From contig DASPNJ010000010.1 in the NCBI GenBank assembly GCA_035626595.1, forward strand, positions 71,349 through 135,348: a DNA stretch of 64,000 nucleotides, given 5' to 3'. A program made the position numbers and the translations under genes. The stretch is from JAQGMV01 sp035626595 (lineage in GTDB: Bacteria; Pseudomonadota; Gammaproteobacteria; Burkholderiales; SG8-41). Positions within the stretch are counted from its first letter, which is position 1, and every line of letters begins with the position of its first letter. Shown here one piece after another: positions 16,655-24,190 of this stretch. Below the pieces are notes generated by a model, which saw only the letters and a list, made by a program, of their open reading frames with translations, had not been told where the DNA came from and did not search any database.

Positions 16655-17164
16655 TCACTTGCGGCCGGCGAGAGCCCGCGCGAGTCTCAGGTGTTCCCTC
16701 AGCATCGGCAGCACGCGCGCAGCGAACGCCTTCAGCTCCTCGGCATCGCCGCGCGTCGCCTGCTTCTCGTAGAGCGCGGCGGCTTTCTCGTGCTCGCGCA
16801 CCATGTGGTCCGCGAACTCACGGTCGAACTCGCTGCCGGCGAGCTTCGCGAGCTTGTTGGCGTCGCCCGCCCGGCGCGTGCCGGGCTCCTTCGGCACGTT
16901 GACGCCGAGCGCTGCACCGATCTTGTCGAGCTCCCGGCCCACTCGGGCATGGTCGTCCACCAGCATCTGCGCGAAAAACTTCACTTCGGCACTCGACGCG
17001 TTCCGCTGCGCGAGCCGGCCGAGCTCGACCGCGCCGTGCCCGTCTTCCGCCGCCTCGGTGATGAAATGACGATCGTTGCTCGTGAGCTTAGCCTCCCCGG
17101 CGTAGCCGCTCATGCCCGATGCGACGAGCACGAGCGCGGCAAGCGTACGCGCGACAAGCGTCAT
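16655..17164 (-). CDS. DUF4142 secreted protein
   Basis: This 169-residue protein has a signal peptide (MTLVARTLAALVLVASGMSGYAG) and one four-helix ferritin-like DUF4142 domain. Typical segments are DRHFITEAAEDGHGAVELGRLA, VKFFAQMLVDDHARVGRELD and EHEKAAALYEKQATRG. DUF4142 proteins are usually periplasmic and often appear with stress genes. Their biochemical role is unknown. A short gap (17 bp) separates it from the upstream hydrolase. Confidence 0.85.
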   Translation of the reverse strand: MTLVARTLAALVLVASGMSGYAGEAKLTSNDRHFITEAAEDGHGAVELGRLAQRNASSAEVKFFAQMLVDDHARVGRELDKIGAALGVNVPKEPGTRRAGDANKLAKLAGSEFDREFADHMVREHEKAAALYEKQATRGDAEELKAFAARVLPMLREHLRLARALAGRK

Positions 17165-17181
17165 TCAGGGGTTCCTCCGCT

Positions 17182-17991
17182 CTAACCGCGGTGCGGCTCG
17201 GCCTCGACGGGCGCCGCACCGGCGCGCGCGCTGCCCTGCGCGACCGGCGCCTGCTGGCGGGCGCCCAGCACCATCTCCGTGAGCCAGTTGACGAGTATGG
17301 ACGTGTAGGCGCGCTGCGCGGGCTCCATGGAAAGCCCGTGATCCGCGCCTTCGATGATGCGGTAGGTGAGCGAGTGCGCGTGCTTGCACGCCTCGCGATA
17401 GTTCTCGATCACGCGGTGCGGCACCGTATCGTCGTTTTCCGATTCGACGATGAGGACGTCGCCCCTGAACGCCGCGCACGCTTTGAGCGCACGGTTGTCC
17501 TGCGGCCGCACGTGCCGGCGCCGGTACGCGGGAAGATCCGGGTCCTTGTGGAGCTGCTTTTTAGGCAGCTCCCATCCGGTGTCCTTGTAAAGCGCCGGCA
17601 CCCGCAGCGCGAGCCAGCGCGCCGGCCGATGCTCCGTGAGCAGCGCCGCCAGGTACCCGCCGTAGCTGCTGCCGACGACCGCGACCGAGTCGGCATCGAC
17701 GTTCGGATGGCTCACGAGCTCGTCGTAGGCGGCGAAGACGTCCTCCAGGTTGTCCTGGCGCGAGACCGTTTCCTGCTGCGAGTCGGTGCGCGCGTGGCCG
17801 CGCAGGTCGAACGTGAGGCCGATGCAGCCGAGCGCTGCGATCTCGCGCGCGCGCGCGACGTACTGCTGCTGGCTGCCGCCCCAGCCGTGGACGAACAGCA
17901 CGCCCGGGATCGAGGTGGCGGGTGACACCAGCGTGCCGGCGATATGCTGGCCCGCGACGGCGATATCGACGTGGTGATCACGCGTCGACAT
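17182..17991 (-). CDS. alpha/beta hydrolase, dienelactone hydrolase-like
   Basis: This 269-residue serine hydrolase has the oxyanion loop FVHGWGG, nucleophile motif GSSYGG, an acidic residue in ESENDD and the catalytic His in GADHGLS. Those are all the expected triad elements. There is no signal peptide. ATG 17991 overlaps the end of the DUF3182 gene by 14 bp, so the two are probably translated together. The substrate is unknown; an ester, thioester or peptide are all possible. Confidence 0.85.
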   Translation of the reverse strand: MSTRDHHVDIAVAGQHIAGTLVSPATSIPGVLFVHGWGGSQQQYVARAREIAALGCIGLTFDLRGHARTDSQQETVSRQDNLEDVFAAYDELVSHPNVDADSVAVVGSSYGGYLAALLTEHRPARWLALRVPALYKDTGWELPKKQLHKDPDLPAYRRRHVRPQDNRALKACAAFRGDVLIVESENDDTVPHRVIENYREACKHAHSLTYRIIEGADHGLSMEPAQRAYTSILVNWLTEMVLGARQQAPVAQGSARAGAAPVEAEPHRG

Positions 17992-19168
17992 ACCGCTCGA
18001 CCGTGGCGTATTTGGTGATGAATCCGACCTCCGGATCGTCGTCCTGGAAGTGCACGATCGCGCCGTCCGGGACCTGCACGGCGCGTCCGTACCGCTCGCT
18101 GCACTCCGCGCGTACCGCGCGCAGCGAACGATCGCCGCGGAACGCTTCCAGCGCGGCCACTTCGGCCGGCGTCGCGCCGCCGATGCGCCACGATTGCTCG
18201 AGCACGCCGCAGTGCACCTGCCCGTCCGCGTCGCGGCCGCGCGCGATATCGTAATTGCGGCGCGAAGCGAAGAAACCGCTGAAGCAGGCACCGACCGCCG
18301 CGTCGTACACGCGCGAGCGCCGGATCGCATCGCGCGCGATGTCGTCGATATCGAGGGAGAGCAGGGCGTCGAATCCGCCGCGCGCGACCGTCAGGTCCGA
18401 ACCGCCGTAGACCTCGTCGCCACGCCCGTTCGGCGTGAGCTTCTGCGTGCCGACGTACGTTGCGACGAGATCGTGCACCAGCACCTGACCGACGCTGTAG
18501 GTCGTCACGTCCTCGAGGTTCTGCTCGAGAACCACGCCGCAGCGCGCGAGGTCCGCCGGATCGAGCCCGGCGAGCGCCGCGGCGAGGGTGCCGCTGTCGC
18601 GCACGATGGTCTGGCCCCGCCCGCCGACGGCGAGCGACGGCTTGACGCGTATCGGGCCGCGCGCGAGCAGGCGCTCGCCGGCCGCCAGCGCGTCCTCGCT
18701 CGCGAACGCCGAAAAACCCGGCAGCACCGCGTTGCGCACCAGCCGGTCGAACTCGCGCGACCAGCCGCGCGGAACGTGCGCGCGCTCGCTGAAGACCGGA
18801 TGCGTGATGCTTTTGGTGCCAACGAATTCGTAAGGGACGACGCCGCCGAAGAGGTCATGCTCGCCGGCGATGCCGAGCGCGCGTGCGGCGTCGAGTGCCA
18901 GCGTGTCGTCCGGAACGAAATAAAGCGGCGCGCCGTAACGCCCGTCCGCGTCGTACTCGCCCGCGTATTCGCACCCTTTCAGCGCCGCCACGCGTTGAGC
19001 GATTTCCCTGAGCGTCACGGCCTCGTGGCTGCGCGGATCGCATTCCGGCGCACCCGAGTAGGAAACGACGAACCCGCGCGTGCCGGTATGTAAATGCGCA
19101 ACGCGCGAGCGCCCTGTGTTTCGCTGCCGCATGATGCGTGCTGGGGCCATAGTGCCGGTTTCCGGCAA
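17978..19168 (-). CDS. DUF3182 family protein, ATP-grasp-like
   Basis: This 396-residue protein resembles the DUF3182 family of proteobacteria. Segments such as GPIRVKPSLAVGGRGQTIV and GVVLEQNLEDVTTYSVGQVLVHD look like an ATP-grasp nucleotide site, which suggests a carboxylate-amine or similar ligase. No experimental role is known to me. Its overlap with a downstream alpha/beta hydrolase gene suggests the two act on the same metabolite. The N-terminal 40 residues are poorly defined, and an internal start is possible. Confidence 0.72.
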   Translation of the reverse strand: MPETGTMAPARIMRQRNTGRSRVAHLHTGTRGFVVSYSGAPECDPRSHEAVTLREIAQRVAALKGCEYAGEYDADGRYGAPLYFVPDDTLALDAARALGIAGEHDLFGGVVPYEFVGTKSITHPVFSERAHVPRGWSREFDRLVRNAVLPGFSAFASEDALAAGERLLARGPIRVKPSLAVGGRGQTIVRDSGTLAAALAGLDPADLARCGVVLEQNLEDVTTYSVGQVLVHDLVATYVGTQKLTPNGRGDEVYGGSDLTVARGGFDALLSLDIDDIARDAIRRSRVYDAAVGACFSGFFASRRNYDIARGRDADGQVHCGVLEQSWRIGGATPAEVAALEAFRGDRSLRAVRAECSERYGRAVQVPDGAIVHFQDDDPEVGFITKYATVERYVDA

Positions 19169-19243
19169 GAACCGGACCCGTTGCAGCCCAGGCGTGTATG
19201 CCTAGAATGGCCGCCACGCGTTAACTGCATCATGGGAGCCGTC

Positions 19244-19708
19244 ATGAGATCCGCGATCCATTGCGCGCTGGCGCTGGCGCTGTGCAGCGCCGGCGCGTTG
19301 GCGCAGCAGCCGATTTTCAAATCGACGATGCCGGACGGCCGCGTGATCTACGGCGAGAAGCCGGAGGCGGGGGCGAAACGCGTGGACAAGGTCGAAGCGC
19401 CGCCGCCGAAGTCGGGCGTCACCGGCCTCACGCCCGAGGAGCGGGCACGCGCGGAGCAGCTCACGCGCCAGCGTGCCGCCGAGAACGCCGCGAGCGCGAC
19501 GAAGCAGCGCGAGCTCGACGAGGCGCGCAAGCAGCTCAAGGCCGCCGAAGCCGCACGCGAAGCGGGCAAGGAGCCGCTGCCCGGCGAGCGGCTCGGGCTC
19601 GCGGGCGGCGGCACGCGCTTGAGTGACGCTTATCACCAGCGGCAGAAGAGCCTCGAGGCCGCGGTGGAAACCGCCCGCAAGCGCCTGCAGGCCGCCGAAG
19701 GCCGCTGA
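19244..19708 (+). CDS. DUF4124-domain secreted protein with coiled coil
   Basis: This 154-residue protein has a signal peptide (MRSAIHCALALALCSAGALAQ), then the DUF4124 pattern IFKSTMPDGRVIYGEKPEAGAKRV. An alanine/glutamate-rich helix of about 80 residues follows, probably a coiled coil. GGAG nine bases upstream supports ATG 19244. The function is unknown. Confidence 0.8.
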   Translation: MRSAIHCALALALCSAGALAQQPIFKSTMPDGRVIYGEKPEAGAKRVDKVEAPPPKSGVTGLTPEERARAEQLTRQRAAENAASATKQRELDEARKQLKAAEAAREAGKEPLPGERLGLAGGGTRLSDAYHQRQKSLEAAVETARKRLQAAEGR

Positions 19709-19737
19709 CCGGGCGGAATGGAGATTTCGTTCGCCGG

Positions 19738-19778
19738 GCCGCGGCTGCGGGCGTAGCCCGCAAGCTTCTCGCCGCGGC
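19738..19778. repeat. GCCGCGGCTGCG hairpin repeat at a convergent junction
   Basis: This 41-bp element holds the inner palindrome GCGGGCGTAGCCCGC inside outer GCCGCGGC arms. A near-identical copy lies at 53756-53796. Both sit between convergent genes, so termination in both directions is plausible. Confidence 0.7.
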
Positions 19779-20821
19779 TAAAGGATGCGGTTGAACCAGA
19801 GCAGGGACAGCACCGCGGAGCACACGGCCAGAAGTGCCGCGGCCGCCGCGAACACCGCGCTGATTTCGGTCTCCTTGCGCTCGAGCACGAAGCGCGAGTT
19901 GAGCCCGCGGTACACCTTCTTCAAATCCGCCGCGTTGCCCGCGTAGAAGTACTGTCCGCGCGTCATCGAGGAGACCGTCTTCAGCGTCTCCTCGTCCAGC
20001 CGCACCCGCATGCGCCATCCTTCGAAGCCCATGATCTCGCCGTCCGGCGTGCCGATGCCGACGGTGAAGACCCGCACGCCGCGATCGGCCGCGAGCTTCG
20101 CCGCCTGGATGGGATTCGGTCCGGTCGTCGTCTGCCCGTCGGTGAGCAGCACGATCGCCGCCGAGGTGTAAGAGCCCGGCGGCACGGGTTTCGGCGGCTC
20201 CTTGGTCTTGAACGGGTCGGTGGCGCTGCGCCACGGGTCCGGTCTCGCCTTCGCGCCTTCGATCGACTGCAGGCTGATGCCGGCGTTGGGGAATATCGTC
20301 GCCAGAGAAACCACGATACCGCTGCCGACCGCGGTGCCGCGCTGAAGCTGCAGGCGGTCGATCGCGGCGGTGATGTCCTCGCGGTTCTGCGTCGGATGCT
20401 GCACGACGAGCGCGGTGGCCGCGAACGCGACGATGCCCAGGCGCGTGCTGCGCGGCTGCTCTTCGACGAAGGTTTTCGCGGCCGCCTGCGCGGCGGCGAG
20501 CCGGTTGGGCTCGACGTCCTTCGCGCGCATGCTGCCCGAGACGTCGATCGCGAGGATCACGACATCGTGCTGTGAGGGAATCGTGATCACCGCCGCCGGC
20601 CGCGCCACGGCGACGATCATCGCGACGATCGCGAGCAGGAAAAGCAACGGCGGCACGTGCCGGCGCATCGTCTGGCCCGCGCTCAATGCGTCGCGCACCA
20701 TGGTGAGGCTCGCGTAACGCAGCGCGATCTTCTTCCGGCGCCGCAGCAGGTACAGGTACGCCCCCACGAGCACCGGCACGGCGGCGAGCAGCCACAGCAT
20801 CTCGGGCCAGATGAACGTCAC
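19778..20821 (-). CDS. VWA-domain membrane protein (BatA-like)
   Basis: This 347-residue protein has two N-terminal membrane helices (MLWLLAAVPVLVGAYLYLL and LLFLLAIVAMIVAVARPA). A von Willebrand A domain follows with the metal site DVSGSM, and LLTDGQTTTGPNP completes the MIDAS region. One C-terminal helix ends the protein. The start is GTG 20821, which overlaps the DUF58 stop as GTGA. MoxR/DUF58/VWA modules are thought to act as chaperone-like systems for membrane or metal-enzyme maturation. The target of this set is unknown. Confidence 0.88.
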   Translation of the reverse strand: MTFIWPEMLWLLAAVPVLVGAYLYLLRRRKKIALRYASLTMVRDALSAGQTMRRHVPPLLFLLAIVAMIVAVARPAAVITIPSQHDVVILAIDVSGSMRAKDVEPNRLAAAQAAAKTFVEEQPRSTRLGIVAFAATALVVQHPTQNREDITAAIDRLQLQRGTAVGSGIVVSLATIFPNAGISLQSIEGAKARPDPWRSATDPFKTKEPPKPVPPGSYTSAAIVLLTDGQTTTGPNPIQAAKLAADRGVRVFTVGIGTPDGEIMGFEGWRMRVRLDEETLKTVSSMTRGQYFYAGNAADLKKVYRGLNSRFVLERKETEISAVFAAAAALLAVCSAVLSLLWFNRIL

Positions 20822-21756
20822 GTGGTCGCTTCCAGATGGGCGGGAAGGGCGCCGCCCGTCGCGAGCTGGCTGCGGCGCTTGCGCAGATCCGCGAACCGCA
20901 TGATCGCGTCCGGCAGATCGCCGTCGGTCGCGAGCTCCAGCGCGTCGACGCCGGCGTGGCGGAACGCCTCGCGCAACGCCTGCTCGCGCTCGCGCGCGGC
21001 CGCCGCGAAGCGCCGGCGAAAACCACGGTCGTGCGTGTCGACGAAAAGCTGCTCGCCGGTCTCGGCGTCCTGCACCACGACCAGCCCGAGGTCGGGCAGC
21101 TCCATCTCGAGCGGATCGTAGAGACGCACGGCGATCGGCTCGTGCCGCTGCGCGATCTGCGCGAGCGGCTCGTCCCAGCCGGGCGTGCTGATGAAGTCTG
21201 ACACGACGAACGCGAGCGAGCGGCGGCGCATGATCTCGAACGCGGACTTCAGGAACGCCTTGAGATCGGTCGGCGCGGACTGCGCGCGCTCCGGACGCTG
21301 GAGCATGCGGTGCACGAGATGCAGTACGTGCGTGCGCCCGCTGCGCGCGGGAATCACGGTGTCGAGATTGTCGCCGTAGAAGAGCGCGCCCACCTTGTTG
21401 CCGTGGCGCGTGAGGAGCCGCGCGATCACCGTCACGAATTCGATCGCGAGCGCGCGCTTCTTCACTTCGTTCGAGCCGAAGTCGACCGACGGCGAGAGAT
21501 CGAGCAGGAACCACGCGGTGACTTCCCGATCCTCGTTGTACTCGCGCACGTACGGCGTCTGCAGCCGCGCGGTCACGTTCCAGTCGATGTGCCGGACATC
21601 GTCGTGATACTGGTATTCGCGAAGATCCGCCAGATCGAGACCGAAGCCGCGAAAGAGCGTGCGGTAGTCACCGTGCAGCAGCCCGTCGAGCCGGCGGATC
21701 ACCGTCCATTCGAGCCGCCGCAGGAGATGCTCAGGATTTGCCGGCAAACTTGACAT
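20818..21756 (-). CDS. DUF58 protein of the MoxR module
   Basis: This 312-residue protein carries the DUF58 signature DDVRHIDWNVTARLQTPYVREYNEDRE and a degenerate VWA-like second half beginning FLLDLSPSVDFGS. DUF58 proteins accompany MoxR ATPases. Its start overlaps the MoxR gene by 26 bp and its end overlaps the VWA gene by 4 bp, so the three are one translationally coupled unit. Confidence 0.9.
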   Translation of the reverse strand: MSSLPANPEHLLRRLEWTVIRRLDGLLHGDYRTLFRGFGLDLADLREYQYHDDVRHIDWNVTARLQTPYVREYNEDREVTAWFLLDLSPSVDFGSNEVKKRALAIEFVTVIARLLTRHGNKVGALFYGDNLDTVIPARSGRTHVLHLVHRMLQRPERAQSAPTDLKAFLKSAFEIMRRRSLAFVVSDFISTPGWDEPLAQIAQRHEPIAVRLYDPLEMELPDLGLVVVQDAETGEQLFVDTHDRGFRRRFAAAAREREQALREAFRHAGVDALELATDGDLPDAIMRFADLRKRRSQLATGGALPAHLEATT

Positions 21757-22747
21757 GCGTCTCCAGCGGCTTCTCCGGCGCCGGCACCTGCTCCATCACG
21801 CGCCGCACGATTTCGTCCGCGGATATCGATTCGGCGAGCGCCTCGTAGGTGAGGATGAGGCGGTGGCGCAGCACGTCGGGCGCGACGTCGGTCACGTCCT
21901 CGGGGAGCGCGTAGTCGCGCCCGCGCAGAAAGGCGAGCGCGCGCGCACCTTCGATCAGGTTGATCGAGGCGCGCGGGCTCGCGCCGAACGTGATGTAGCG
22001 CTTCAGGTCTTTCATGCCGTAGCGGTCGGGATCGCGGGTCGCGGCGACGAGCCGCACCGCGTATTGGGTGAGCGAGGGGTCCACGTAACCCTTGCGGCAG
22101 TCGCGCTGCAGCGCCGAGAGCTGCTCCGTCGTCGCGACGGACGCCACCTGTTTCGCCACCCCCGTCACGCGCTCGACGATCACGAACTCCTCTTCTTCCG
22201 TCGGATAGCCGACGAGCACTTTCATCATGAAGCGGTCGACCTGCGCTTCCGGCAGCGGGTACGTGCCTTCGGTCTCGATCGGATTCTGCGTCGCCATCAC
22301 GAGGAACGGCTCCGGCACCCGGTGCGTCTCGCCGGCGATCGTCACCTGCCGCTCCTGCATCACTTCGAGCAGCGCGCTCTGCACCTTCGCCGGCGCGCGG
22401 TTGATCTCGTCGGCGAGGAGCAGGTTGGTGAAGATCGGTCCGAGCGCGGTCGTGAACTCGCCGGTCTTCTGGTTGTAGATGCGCGTGCCGATGAGATCGG
22501 CGGGCACGAGGTCGGGCGTGAACTGAATGCGGCGGAACGTTCCGCGCACGGTGCGCGCGAGCGTCTTCACCGTAAGCGTCTTCGCAAGCCCGGGTACGCC
22601 TTCGACGAGCAGGTGGCCCTGCGCGAGGATCGCCACCAGCACGCGCTCGAGAAAATGATCCTGCCCGACGACGATTTTCTTGACCTCGTAGAGGATGCGC
22701 TCCATGAGGCCGGAGATTTCGCCGCGGGTGATTTCCGTTGATTCCAT
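21731..22747 (-). CDS. MoxR-family AAA+ ATPase
   Basis: This 338-residue ATPase shows Walker A GVPGLAKT near residue 45, Walker B LLLADEINRAP near residue 110, and the sensor region MATQNPIETEGTYPLPEAQ. The C-terminal lid domain is present. It probably drives conformational work on client proteins with the DUF58 and VWA partners. It is the first gene of the three-gene unit; the upstream gap contains repeats. Confidence 0.93.
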   Translation of the reverse strand: MESTEITRGEISGLMERILYEVKKIVVGQDHFLERVLVAILAQGHLLVEGVPGLAKTLTVKTLARTVRGTFRRIQFTPDLVPADLIGTRIYNQKTGEFTTALGPIFTNLLLADEINRAPAKVQSALLEVMQERQVTIAGETHRVPEPFLVMATQNPIETEGTYPLPEAQVDRFMMKVLVGYPTEEEEFVIVERVTGVAKQVASVATTEQLSALQRDCRKGYVDPSLTQYAVRLVAATRDPDRYGMKDLKRYITFGASPRASINLIEGARALAFLRGRDYALPEDVTDVAPDVLRHRLILTYEALAESISADEIVRRVMEQVPAPEKPLETHVKFAGKS

Positions 22748-22767
22748 GCGCTCCCTTTGTCGACTCC

Positions 22768-22852
22768 CGTAGGGTGGGTGGATGACCCACCGACGCGGTG
22801 CGCTACTAGCGCACCCTACGCGCTACCGCAGGGTGCGCAGGTTGCGCACCCC
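22768..22852. repeat. compound GTAGGGTG / GGTGCGC palindromic repeats
   Basis: Two or three adjacent copies occupy the gap between the MoxR and protease genes: GTAGGGTGGGTGG with GACCCACC, GGTGCGC with GCGCACCCTACG, and GCAGGGTGCGC with GCGCACCC. Confidence 0.75.
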
Positions 22853-22861
22853 ATTCCAGCC

Positions 22862-23767
22862 TCAAAACGGCGACAGCCCCACCGCCGCTGCCGCGTTCTC
22901 GATCGGCACCGCGAAGCCGATGCCGATGAACACCGGGTCCTTGTTGGGATTCAGTATGCCGGTGACGATGCCGACCACTTCGCCATCCGCCGTGAGCAGC
23001 GGCCCGCCCGAGCTCCCCGGGTTGGCGGCCGCGTCGAACTGGATCAGGTTCGTCAGCAGGCGCTTGCCTTCCGGCGACTGGTACTCGCGGCGCAGGCCCG
23101 AGATCACGCCCGAGGATACCGACGGGCCGATGCCGAACGGAAAGCCGACGGCGACCACTTCGTCACCCAGACGCAGCTCCGCGGTCGAGCGCAGCGTCGC
23201 CGGCATGAGATCGTCCGGAATGCTTTTCGCGCGGATGACCGCCAGATCGTGCTCGGCGCGTACGCCGACGACGGTCGCGTCGGACTCGTGGCCGTCGGCG
23301 AACACGACGCCGATGCGCTTCGCGCCCGACACCACGTGCAGATTGGTGAGGATGGTGCCGTTGTCCAGAATGACGACGCCGGAGCCGACGCTGCGCTCTT
23401 CGTCCTTGTCGGCCTCCTCTTCGCCCCCGAGCCCGCGCACGCGCACGACCGAGTTCTTGATAAGGTCGTACGCGGTCGCCGCGCGCGAAGGCAGCGGCTT
23501 CGTCTCGAGCGTGCGCAGGACCGCCGAATCGATGTCGCGCTGCGTGATCTTCTGCTCGGCGGGCGCGAGGCCGAGCTGCGCGTGCGTCCAGCCGAGCGCC
23601 AGGAGCGCGGCACCGGCGACGATCCATGGCGCGCGCGCGCGCCACACCGATGCGCGGCGGGACGGCGCGCGCGGCGGTTTCGGCGCCTGCTCTGCCGGGG
23701 CCGGCGCCGCGGCCGGCGGCGGGACGCGCGGACGTTGGGAGCTGCTGTAGAGGGAAACGCGTTTCAT
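22862..23767 (-). CDS. membrane-anchored trypsin-like serine protease without PDZ domain
   Basis: This 301-residue protein has a Pro-rich cytoplasmic N-terminus, one membrane segment (PWIVAGAALLALGWTHA, residues about 48-64) and an HtrA-like protease domain. The triad is visible as TNLHVV, EHDLAVI and NPGSSGGP. It ends right after the protease domain, so the PDZ domains of DegP or DegS are absent. The likely site is the periplasm, with a role in protein quality control or signalling. HtrA-like family assignment is firm; substrates are unknown. Confidence 0.9.
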   Translation of the reverse strand: MKRVSLYSSSQRPRVPPPAAAPAPAEQAPKPPRAPSRRASVWRARAPWIVAGAALLALGWTHAQLGLAPAEQKITQRDIDSAVLRTLETKPLPSRAATAYDLIKNSVVRVRGLGGEEEADKDEERSVGSGVVILDNGTILTNLHVVSGAKRIGVVFADGHESDATVVGVRAEHDLAVIRAKSIPDDLMPATLRSTAELRLGDEVVAVGFPFGIGPSVSSGVISGLRREYQSPEGKRLLTNLIQFDAAANPGSSGGPLLTADGEVVGIVTGILNPNKDPVFIGIGFAVPIENAAAAVGLSPF

Positions 23768-23822
23768 CGATGGCTATGCTGCGACTGGAAGGAACCCGCT
23801 GTAAAGCAACATACCGGCCGGG

Positions 23823-24068
23823 CTATTTCGTGCATTTGCACGAAGGCTGGACGTGGCACGCCTCGGCCACCGCCTGGCCCGGGCTGCACATGGCGGTCTC
23901 GGCCGGCGGACAGGTAATGCTGCACGCGGCGCAGCGCCCGACCGCCGGCGCCTTGCAGGCAGCGCCGGTTGCGGGTTTGTCGGCCTTGCTTTTTTTCTTG
24001 CCTTCAGCTGCGAGCGCGGGACCGGACGCCACGAAAACGCCCAGTAAAACAGCGAGTACCGTTTTCAT
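23823..24068 (-). CDS. small secreted protein with eight cysteines
   Basis: The 81-residue product has a signal peptide (MKTVLAVLLGVFVASGPALA) and a short Lys-rich segment. The 43-residue C-terminal part contains eight cysteines (CKAP, RCAAC, TCPP, MCSPG, ACHV, SCKC). The cysteines suggest a disulfide-rich fold or metal binding in the periplasm. I do not recognise the family. Confidence 0.6.
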   Translation of the reverse strand: MKTVLAVLLGVFVASGPALAAEGKKKSKADKPATGAACKAPAVGRCAACSITCPPAETAMCSPGQAVAEACHVQPSCKCTK

Positions 24069-24190
24069 GCGCAGCCTCCCGGAAGAAAGCCCGGCGGCCG
24101 GGGAAACGGCCGCGGTGCGCCGCGAGCACGCAGCGCCTGCCTATGATGACACGACAACAGCCTGCGTAACGGTGCCGTACGGGCCGCGCG

